Assembly: GCA_023248415.1 (NCBI GenBank)
Contig: JAHFEP010000024.1
Span: 9,318 to 21,276, forward strand
Reading direction: 5' to 3'
Length of the DNA: 11,959 nucleotides
Origin: Nitrospirota bacterium
GTDB taxonomy: Bacteria; Nitrospirota; CAKKRA01; 9FT-COMBO-42-15
A program made the translations under genes and the position numbers. A model generated the notes under the pieces. The model ran no database searches. It had not been told where the DNA came from and was given only the letters and a program-made list of their open reading frames with translations. This document shows positions 1 through 4,148 of the stretch, piece after piece (position 1 is the first letter of the stretch; the number at the start of each line of letters is the position of its first letter).

Positions 1-97
1 CAGTCAGAAGTCTGCGGCTGCAATACTATACTACATTTTGATTTAAAGCGAAATTAATAAATACAGGTTTTTTAAATTTGTCTGTAATGCCAAGAAA

Positions 98-184
98 AAG
101 GCAAACAGGCAGTAATTAAAAAATCAAACACCCCCTGCTGATTTTGGGAAACGGGGTTAAGGTTGGGGTGTTGTTAAGCAGTTT
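98..184. repeat. Left copy of an ~85-bp imperfect direct repeat
   Basis: This segment matches 721-804 in the same orientation. The first 25 bases agree at 23 positions, a 13-base block (CTGCTGATTTTGG) is identical, and both copies end in AGCAGTTT. The copy overlaps the last codons and stop of the DUF2283 gene and the terminator-like structure after it. On the plus strand, AACACCCC (127-134) can pair with GGGGTGTT (165-172), while CTGCT (135-139) can pair with AGCAG (177-181). The two stems are interleaved, so they would be alternative folds or a pseudoknot. The two copies bracket the DUF4258/DUF2283 pair. I infer an ancient duplication of a gene end plus terminator rather than a transposon end. 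Confidence 0.75.
118..172 (-). terminator. Rho-independent-like terminator after the DUF2283 gene
   Basis: On the minus strand, just after the TAA at 174-176, AACACCCC (172-165) and GGGGTGTT (134-127) form a perfect 8-bp stem. It is followed a few bases later by a run of six T (123-118). The loop is about 30 nt, longer than usual, so efficiency is uncertain. Position at the end of the two-gene unit supports the call. Confidence 0.5.
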
Positions 185-374
185 CGTATTGAAGAACCTT
201 TAACTGTTCGGAGTTCATTCTGGTGCTTAGATTAAGTATTTCAATTCCTACTACTTTACCGTTTGAATTAAAATCAAGGACTACCCCCGGCTGTACTTCT
301 TCTGATTCAACAATAGAGGATTCATCTAATCTGAAATAAAGTGCGTCATTCTCTTTATCTATTTTTAGTCTCAT
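174..374 (-). CDS. DUF2283 family small protein, putative antitoxin partner
   Basis: A 66-aa protein starting MRLKIDKENDALYFRL and containing GVVLDFNSNGKVVGIEIL, the two hallmarks of the DUF2283 family (a DALYF-type strand, then a G-V-V-L-D-F...G-x-V-V-G-I-E-I-L segment). I chose the ATG at 374 because AGGAGG lies four bases upstream; a TTG at 398 would add eight residues that do not look like the family. The gene begins 20 bases after the stop of the DUF4258 gene and is presumably co-transcribed with it. The molecular function of DUF2283 is not established. From memory, these proteins are often encoded beside DUF4258 or other small toxin-like proteins, so an antitoxin role is inference. The 3' end lies in a repeat also found at 721-804. 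Confidence 0.85.
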   Translation of the reverse strand: MRLKIDKENDALYFRLDESSIVESEEVQPGVVLDFNSNGKVVGIEILNLSTRMNSEQLKVLQYETA

Positions 375-394
375 TTTGCCTCCTTGCTCTACGG

Positions 395-619
395 TCAAAA
401 AAATACTGTGACAACCTTCATTGGTGTAATATTGGGGTTTACAACTACATGAAGGATTCTTTCCTCATGTTCGGTAATACCCTTGAAATAATGAATATTG
501 CCGTCTTTCCCTGAATTTTTCCAGTCAGGATTTTTAATAGTCCGCCATACCCAATCCTCAGAGATTTTCCGTTCCTTAATCATATCCTTAGTATGCCCGG
601 ACAATATAAAGTTTTGCAT
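395..619 (-). CDS. DUF4258 family small protein, putative toxin partner
   Basis: A 74-aa protein with the DUF4258 pattern: an N-terminal S-G-H-x-x-x-M-I-x-E-R-K-I-S block (residues 7-20), W-x-T-I-x-N-P (26-31), and a C-terminal strand pair ILHVVVNP...MKVVTVFF (55-74). Family members are small single-domain proteins resembling RelE/HicA-like toxins in size and layout. The biochemical activity is not known to me, so a toxin role is inferred from size, the DUF2283 partner downstream and the isolated position. The ATG at 619 has no strong Shine-Dalgarno sequence, only an A-rich stretch, but the promoter at 648-676 fits it well. If this is a toxin-antitoxin unit, the order is toxin first, as in HigBA and HicAB. 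Confidence 0.82.
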   Translation of the reverse strand: MQNFILSGHTKDMIKERKISEDWVWRTIKNPDWKNSGKDGNIHYFKGITEHEERILHVVVNPNITPMKVVTVFF

Positions 620-647
620 ATTCTTTTATTGTGGTCTATATTTATAA

Positions 648-676
648 ATTATAGCAATTAAGACCAATAAAATCAA
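648..676 (-). promoter_or_regulatory. Sigma70-like promoter of the DUF4258/DUF2283 unit
   Basis: On the minus strand there is TTGATT (676-671), a 17-bp spacer and a perfect TATAAT (653-648). Transcription would start near 641, leaving a leader of about 22 nt before the ATG at 619. Spacing and position are ideal. Confidence 0.65.
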
Positions 677-720
677 TCTATCTTTACACTCTCACAAATT
701 TATAGGTTTATTTCCACTAT

Positions 721-804
721 AAGGCAAGCAGTCAGTAATTAAAAACCCAAACGCTACTGCTGATTTTGGAAAGGGTAGTAAGGCGAAGATGTTGTCAGCA
801 GTTT
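721..804. repeat. Right copy of the ~85-bp imperfect repeat, with a decayed gene end
   Basis: This copy matches 98-184. It has lost the AACACCCC/GGGGTGTT stem but has a perfect 7-bp stem CTGCTGA (757-763) / TCAGCAG (795-801). Similarity seems to continue past the repeat on the minus strand to about 845. There, CTTAAT...AATGA...ACTGCTGACAAC resembles the end of the DUF2283 gene (CTTAAT...AATGA...ACTGCTTAACAAC). I read it as the remains of a second DUF2283-like gene end with its terminator region. The extension is short and judged by eye. Confidence 0.7.
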
Positions 805-889
805 TAATAGAACAGTTCAATTCACTCATTCCTAATAATTAAGACACGATTTATTTCCTTCCTCTTCTTAACCAATCCATCTTTTCTTA

Positions 890-968
890 TTTTTGTAAAG
901 TGTATTTTGTAGGTTTGACCCCAATTTCCCTTTTTGTAAAGTGTGTTTTGTAGGTTTGACCCCAATTT
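890..968. repeat. Tandem 38-bp repeat with a GACCCCAATTT core, probable mobile-element relic
   Basis: Two units, 890-927 and 931-968, are identical except for one base (A/G in GTGTATTTT versus GTGTGTTTT) and are offset by 41 bp. The shared core GACCCCAATTT occurs a third time at 983-993. Read on the minus strand the core is AAATTGGGGTC. From general familiarity with metagenome-derived bacterial genomes, such units commonly accompany REP-associated (Y1/IS200-like) transposases. That link is recollection, supported here by a transposase-like fragment on the other side of the cassette at 2854-2931. Confidence 0.7.
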
Positions 969-1032
969 TTTTCTGTTTCTGTGACCCCAATTTTTCTCTT
1001 TAATGTGGGTCAATTCGGCCATTGTTTTTCCC

Positions 1033-1062
1033 TTGCTTATTGAACTTGTGGTATGATATAAT
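1033..1062 (+). promoter_or_regulatory. Candidate promoter of the leader-peptide/radical SAM cassette
   Basis: A perfect TATAAT (1057-1062) is preceded 18 bp upstream by a partial -35, TTGCTT (1033-1038). TTGAAC at 1040-1045 is closer to consensus but only 11 bp from the -10, too short. Transcription would start near 1069, giving an 85-nt leader that contains the palindrome at 1097-1109. Confidence 0.45.
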
Positions 1063-1091
1063 TATTTATAAGAATTAAATACCGCTGGAGC

Positions 1092-1157
1092 ATGAAATTA
1101 GACTCTAATCTATGTAGTCAAACGGTTAAATATTATTTTAAGGAGAGACATCTATGA
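1092..1157 (+). other. Possible 21-codon leader ORF overlapping the precursor start
   Basis: An ATG at 1092 opens 21 codons (MKLDSNLC...FKERHL). Its TGA at 1155-1157 overlaps the ATG of the 173-aa gene (1154-1156) in the ATGA arrangement typical of translational coupling. GGAG lies only one base before the ATG, too close for a good ribosome binding site. I do not recognise the peptide. It may be a chance frame. Confidence 0.2.
1097..1109. promoter_or_regulatory. Perfect 13-bp palindrome in the cassette leader
   Basis: ATTAGA-C-TCTAAT is a perfect inverted repeat about 30 nt downstream of the predicted transcription start. ACCG (1081-1084) and CGGT (1122-1125) sit at similar distances on either side. 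It could be an operator half-site pair or a weak RNA hairpin. No regulator gene is adjacent. Confidence 0.25.
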
Positions 1158-1675
1158 CTAAATACGGAAACAGAATATCGTTCAACATCTCAATACCATC
1201 AGAAGAGTTGCTTAATTTTCTTCGGCAGGCGATCACCAATCCTAAGGACTTGGCTGCAGTTAAGAAGAATCCGCGGGCAGCATTGGCACAGCACGGTATA
1301 GCCATTGACAAGAGCGTCACTGACGATATCCTGTCAGTTTTCTGCGCAACCATTTCTAAAGCTCGGTCTTATATGGCGAAAAGGAATTTAAAACCTGGAG
1401 CCTTTGAGAAGACTTTCAGTATCTGTCGGGTTCCGGGAGAAAAGAGAACCGCCCGTCGCGCACGGGTGGATTATTCAACCAAAGAATACGGTAAAAATCG
1501 AGCAGTAAGTATTAATTTTCAGACGAACACTGAAACTGTGCCCGAGTCTTTCTGGTACAAAGAACATACCACCCAATTCCCCGGAAAAATGAGGGAACGT
1601 GAACCGTTGCTACACATCTTCACACTCTCGAAACTCATCGTAGAGCTCAACATTGCGATGAAAAAGAAGATATAG
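1154..1675 (+). CDS. Putative RiPP precursor or maturase substrate with NHLP-like leader
   Basis: A 173-aa soluble protein. Residues about 16-60 follow the nitrile-hydratase-type leader pattern of the NHLP precursor family: L-x-x-F-L-x-x-A, then N-P-x-D-L-x-x-x-x-x-x-x-P-x-x-A-L-x-x-x-G-I. In these precursors that region is the recognition handle for modifying enzymes. The rest (61-173) is not recognised. It has two cysteines (C64, C91), a very basic stretch (96-104), a Y-G dipeptide (112-113) and an aromatic W-Y (134-135). No Gly-Gly cleavage site is visible, and the protein is longer than most precursors, so the core peptide cannot be placed. AGGAG eight bases upstream supports the start. 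The radical SAM gene follows 11 bp after the stop, which is the main reason to read this as its substrate. Arginine codons are mostly CGN (9 of 13), unlike the downstream core genes. It could instead be an unrelated protein with a chance leader-like helix. Confidence 0.6.
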   Translation: MTKYGNRISFNISIPSEELLNFLRQAITNPKDLAAVKKNPRAALAQHGIAIDKSVTDDILSVFCATISKARSYMAKRNLKPGAFEKTFSICRVPGEKRTARRARVDYSTKEYGKNRAVSINFQTNTETVPESFWYKEHTTQFPGKMREREPLLHIFTLSKLIVELNIAMKKKI

Positions 1676-1686
1676 GCGGATACCTC

Positions 1687-2715
1687 ATGCTATCCCAGCT
1701 TGTTTTTTCTGTGACCCGAAACTGCCCCATCTCCTGTACCTATTGTGTCACGAGATCTGGGCCTTTTGACAGACCCTCCCTTGATTCACATTTCATGTGC
1801 GGTGTCATAAAGGAACTGACTGATATTGAAGAGGTGAAACTCATAGTTTTCACTGGGGGAGAACCTCTTCTTCTGAAAGATCAGATTGTAAAGACTCTGC
1901 AATATGCCTCGTCACGGGACATCTGGACTCGGATTGTTACTAATGCTTTCTGGGCGACAACACCATCAGTTGCGCGTGAAACGCTCAAAGAGCTCACTGA
2001 CGTGGGCTTGAGTGAAATCAATTTCAGCTGCGACGACTTTCACCAAGAGCATATACCGATCGACAACATTCGTAATGCAGTGGAAGCTGCACTTTCAGCC
2101 GGTCTATCTCTTCTGATTGCGCACAAGGAAGTACGGAACGGCAAAATCTCCGAATCGAATCTAAGCCAGCTTCTCGGCAAACCGATGTGCCGCTTTGATC
2201 CGAGCAGAAAAAAACAGCCGCCTTATCTTTACGATACCGGGCTTACAATTCCAGTCGGCCATGGCAGTGAACATTTGCCTGAGGATCAGTACATCATATT
2301 TCCGCCGGAGGACGAACACTGGAAAACCCCGTGCACCGGGGTTCTGAGCAGCACGATCATAGGTCCAGAGCGAGACCTCAGGTTATGCTGCGGAATGATA
2401 GAACAGGATGTACCTGAAATCAGCTTCGGCTCACTAAATGATCACTCCCTGAAGGAACTTATTTGTTTGGCCAATCACGACCTAATTGCGAACTGGCTCG
2501 CCTTGGAGGGTCCATATGGGATACTTAGATTCATCCAGGATAGGCAGCCTGAAATAACACTCCCTGATCGCTTTGTCGGTAGATGCCATCTTTGTAACCA
2601 TCTATTAACAAGACCAGATGTACGGGATATCCTGCGTAACTGTAACCGGCATAAAGTGGAGGAACTGACTCTTCGTCGAGGTCTGCTAGAAGCAGCGCGC
2701 TCATTAGAAAAATAG
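1687..2715 (+). CDS. Radical SAM enzyme with extra C-terminal cysteines, putative RiPP maturase
   Basis: A 342-aa radical SAM protein. C13-x3-C17-x2-C20 binds the [4Fe-4S] cluster that cleaves S-adenosylmethionine, and FTGGEP (55-60) is the SAM amino-group motif. Residues 111-120 read INFSCDDFHQ, a D-D-F-H type segment that I recall from peptide-modifying members. The C-terminal part carries C216, C234-C235-G-M and C300-x2-C303, with C319 further on. This layout suggests a shortened SPASM or twitch domain holding at least one auxiliary cluster, as in RiPP maturases. The start has only a weak GGCGGA upstream, so translation may be coupled to the preceding leader-bearing gene 11 bp away. I therefore infer post-translational modification of that protein; the chemistry (thioether, C-C bond, epimerisation or other) cannot be read from the sequence. 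Arginine codons are mainly CGN (15 of 23), consistent with recent acquisition. No accessory protease, exporter or RRE protein is visible. Confidence 0.85.
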   Translation: MLSQLVFSVTRNCPISCTYCVTRSGPFDRPSLDSHFMCGVIKELTDIEEVKLIVFTGGEPLLLKDQIVKTLQYASSRDIWTRIVTNAFWATTPSVARETLKELTDVGLSEINFSCDDFHQEHIPIDNIRNAVEAALSAGLSLLIAHKEVRNGKISESNLSQLLGKPMCRFDPSRKKQPPYLYDTGLTIPVGHGSEHLPEDQYIIFPPEDEHWKTPCTGVLSSTIIGPERDLRLCCGMIEQDVPEISFGSLNDHSLKELICLANHDLIANWLALEGPYGILRFIQDRQPEITLPDRFVGRCHLCNHLLTRPDVRDILRNCNRHKVEELTLRRGLLEAARSLEK

Positions 2716-2754
2716 GGAAATGCATTCCCAATATGTGTAATGAGTTTCCCAAAA

Positions 2755-2777
2755 TTTTTCCCCGGACACGGGAAAAA
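2755..2777. repeat. Inverted repeat after the radical SAM gene
   Basis: TTTTTCCC (2755-2762) and GGGAAAAA (2770-2777) form a perfect 8-bp stem with a 7-base loop, 40 bases after the radical SAM stop. On the plus strand it is followed by GGGG rather than T, so it is not a classical terminator for the cassette. It may end transcription weakly or belong to the mobile-element debris that follows. Confidence 0.5.
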
Positions 2778-2853
2778 GGGGTTACGTCTTGAATTTTGCT
2801 GTATACCTCAACAGGGACAAGTTTTGAAATATCAGTTTCTCCCTTCACCCACT

Positions 2854-2931
2854 TTAACTACCTTTACTTACAGTAGTATAATGAACTTCTAAATAATCTG
2901 CAATCTCAAAAATAAACTTTTTGCCCAACAG
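2854..2931 (-). pseudogene. C-terminal remnant of a REP-associated transposase-like gene
   Basis: The minus strand keeps 25 open codons reading KKFIFEIADYLEVHYTTVSK (with LLG before and GS after), closed by TAA at 2856-2854 and preceded in frame by a TAA at 2934-2932. The E-I-A-x-Y-L-x-V-H-Y-x-T-V-S-K pattern is the C-terminal helix-turn-helix found in many REP-associated (Y1, IS200-like) transposases. Removing one G after the last AAA would extend it as SKVVKVGEG, so a frameshift is likely. The catalytic HUH/tyrosine domain is gone. The assignment rests on pattern recognition of a short segment; any similar HTH protein could be the source. Confidence 0.6.
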
Positions 2932-3128
2932 TTACTTCTTTTTGACCCCTTTATTTTTCTATAAGATAAAACAACAGTTTTTTTTGATGCAAATATTTTC
3001 TGGAGATTACAACAAGCTTTCTCGCCCCCTCTAACCTCTCATTTTATCAATGTTTTTATTAAAAGCCAGTTAAAATTAACCTTTTTAATTATACCCTGTT
3101 AAGATGGCTGCCGAACCCTTAGATTTTC

Positions 3129-3157
3129 TTGACAAAAATTATCATATTTGTTAATAT
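3129..3157 (+). promoter_or_regulatory. Near-consensus sigma70 promoter of glyQ
   Basis: A perfect TTGACA (3129-3134), a 17-bp spacer and TAATAT (3152-3157). The start near 3164 leaves a leader of about 38 nt, with no room for a T-box or other large riboswitch. It probably drives glyQ, glyS and ppdK. Confidence 0.75.
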
Positions 3158-3202
3158 TCACATCTTCTTTAAGCATCATGAGAACAGGAGCAAGGCAGGC
3201 CA

Positions 3203-4045
3203 ATGACCTTTCAGGAATTGATACTCTCTTTACATAAGTTCTGGACAGATAAGGGATGCGTTATGCATCAGGGCTATGACATGGAGGTAGGCGCCGGGAC
3301 TTTTAACCCTGCAACCTTCTTCAGGGTCTTAGGACCTGAGCCGTGGAAGGCTGCCTATGTTGAGCCTTCAAGAAGGCCGACTGACGGAAGATACGGTGAG
3401 AATCCGAACAGGCTCCAGCATTATTATCAGTATCAGGTTATATTAAAGCCAGCGCCAGATGACATTCAGGATATATACCTTGAGAGCCTTATTTCCTTCG
3501 GCATTAACCCCTTAGAGCATGACATACGCTTTGTAGAGGATGACTGGGAGTCTCCAACACTTGGCGCATGGGGTCTTGGCTGGGAGGTGTGGCTTGACGG
3601 AATGGAGATTACACAGTTTACATATTTTCAGGAGGTCGGCAGCATAGAGCTTCACCCCATCTCTGTTGAGATTACATACGGCTTAGAGAGGATAGCCATG
3701 TACCTTCAGCAGGTAGACAATGTGTTTAATCTTGAATGGACTAAAGGCATAAAATACGGTGATGTGCATCATCGCGGTGAGGTTGAGTTTTCAAAATACA
3801 ATTTTGAATCTGCTGATGTGGATATGCTGACAAAGGCATTTGATATGTATGAGAAAGAGTCAAAGGCATTAATAAAGGCAGGTTTAACGCTTCCTGCCTA
3901 TGATTATTGTTTGAAGTGCTCCCATGTGTTTAATCTCCTTGATGCAAGGGGCGCTATAAGTGTTCAGGAGAGGACAGGATATATTGCAAAGGTCAGGAAC
4001 CTTGCAAGAAGGTGTGCAGAAGGTTATTTGGACAGGAGAGGATAA
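3203..4045 (+). CDS. glyQ: Glycyl-tRNA synthetase alpha subunit
   Basis: The 280-aa alpha chain of the bacterial alpha2beta2 glycyl-tRNA synthetase (EC 6.1.1.14), which with GlyS charges tRNA-Gly in the cytoplasm. The class II-type catalytic core is clear throughout: FQELILSLHKFW at the N-terminus, GAGTFNPATFFRVLGPEPW (30-48), AYVEPSRRPTDGRYGENPNR (51-70), LQHYYQYQVILKP (71-83), LGWEVWLDGMEITQFTYFQ (125-143) and EITYGLERIAMYLQ (156-169). The length is close to the usual 280-300. The start is supported by agreement with the family N-terminus; the GGAG at 3187-3190 is rather distant (12 nt), with an AAGGCAGG nearer. glyS follows after 103 bp containing a hairpin repeat. Arginine codons are almost all AGA/AGG (13 of 15). 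Confidence 0.98.
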   Translation: MTFQELILSLHKFWTDKGCVMHQGYDMEVGAGTFNPATFFRVLGPEPWKAAYVEPSRRPTDGRYGENPNRLQHYYQYQVILKPAPDDIQDIYLESLISFGINPLEHDIRFVEDDWESPTLGAWGLGWEVWLDGMEITQFTYFQEVGSIELHPISVEITYGLERIAMYLQQVDNVFNLEWTKGIKYGDVHHRGEVEFSKYNFESADVDMLTKAFDMYEKESKALIKAGLTLPAYDYCLKCSHVFNLLDARGAISVQERTGYIAKVRNLARRCAEGYLDRRG

Positions 4046-4050
4046 CACAC

Positions 4051-4114
4051 CCCTTTATCCCCTCTTAATAGAGGGGAAAGTTTCCCCCTTTTGAAAAGGG
4101 GGAAACAGGGGGAT
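4051..4114. repeat. Double-hairpin intergenic repeat between glyQ and glyS
   Basis: Two adjacent perfect hairpins: CCCCTCT-TAAT-AGAGGGG (4059-4076), then 13-bp arms GTTTCCCCCTTTT (4080-4092) and AAAAGGGGGAAAC (4094-4106) around a single G. ATCCCC (4057-4062) can also pair with GGGGAT (4109-4114), enclosing both. The run of C5/G5 palindromes with ATCCCC/GGGGAT ends resembles dispersed intergenic repeats common in Nitrospirota, deltaproteobacteria and cyanobacteria (recollection). Lying inside an operon, it may stabilise the upstream mRNA or change the glyQ:glyS ratio. No T-tract follows, so it is unlikely to be a full terminator. Confidence 0.8.
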
Positions 4115-4148
4115 TTAAAGAAATAAGACACAGAATTGGAGTAGAAAG

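Larger units (their letters stand above)
620..1153. other. Intergenic region between the DUF4258 gene and the radical SAM cassette
   Basis: This 534-bp stretch holds the divergent promoters of the two flanking units (minus at 648-676, plus at 1033-1062), the second copy of the 85-bp repeat (721-804), a short decayed gene end (about 798-845), the tandem repeat 890-968, and a possible 21-codon ORF (1092-1157). An open frame on the minus strand at 822-1022 consists largely of the tandem repeat and is probably not a gene. I see no RNA gene. Confidence 0.6.
2716..3202. other. Intergenic region between the radical SAM gene and glyQ
   Basis: This 487-bp region holds a GGGAA/TTCCC mini-hairpin overlapping the radical SAM stop (2715-2729), a larger hairpin (2755-2777), GGGGTTACGTCTTGAATTTT (from 2778) of the kind often seen after REP-associated transposases, the transposase-like fragment (2854-2931), another TTGACCCC (2942-2949), AT-rich DNA without a recognisable gene (2960-3128), and the glyQ promoter with its leader (3129-3202). 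I looked for a T-box before glyQ; the 38-nt leader is too short for one. Confidence 0.6.

Noticed and set aside
890..968. Tandem repeat considered as a CRISPR array
   Set aside because: Only two units with a 3-base gap and no spacers of constant length; no cas genes are present.
822..1022. 66-codon open frame on the minus strand with a K/N-rich product
   Set aside because: It is built mostly from the tandem 38-bp repeat and ends in the decayed DUF2283-like region; composition is not protein-like and no family pattern is seen.
2531..2848. 105-codon open frame on the minus strand
   Set aside because: More than half is antisense to the radical SAM gene, whose frame is strongly supported; the remainder lies in the transposase debris and is not a recognisable protein.
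3158..3202. Possible T-box leader before glyQ
   Set aside because: The promoter places the start near 3164, leaving only about 38 nt; there is no room for a T-box and no T-box consensus is seen.
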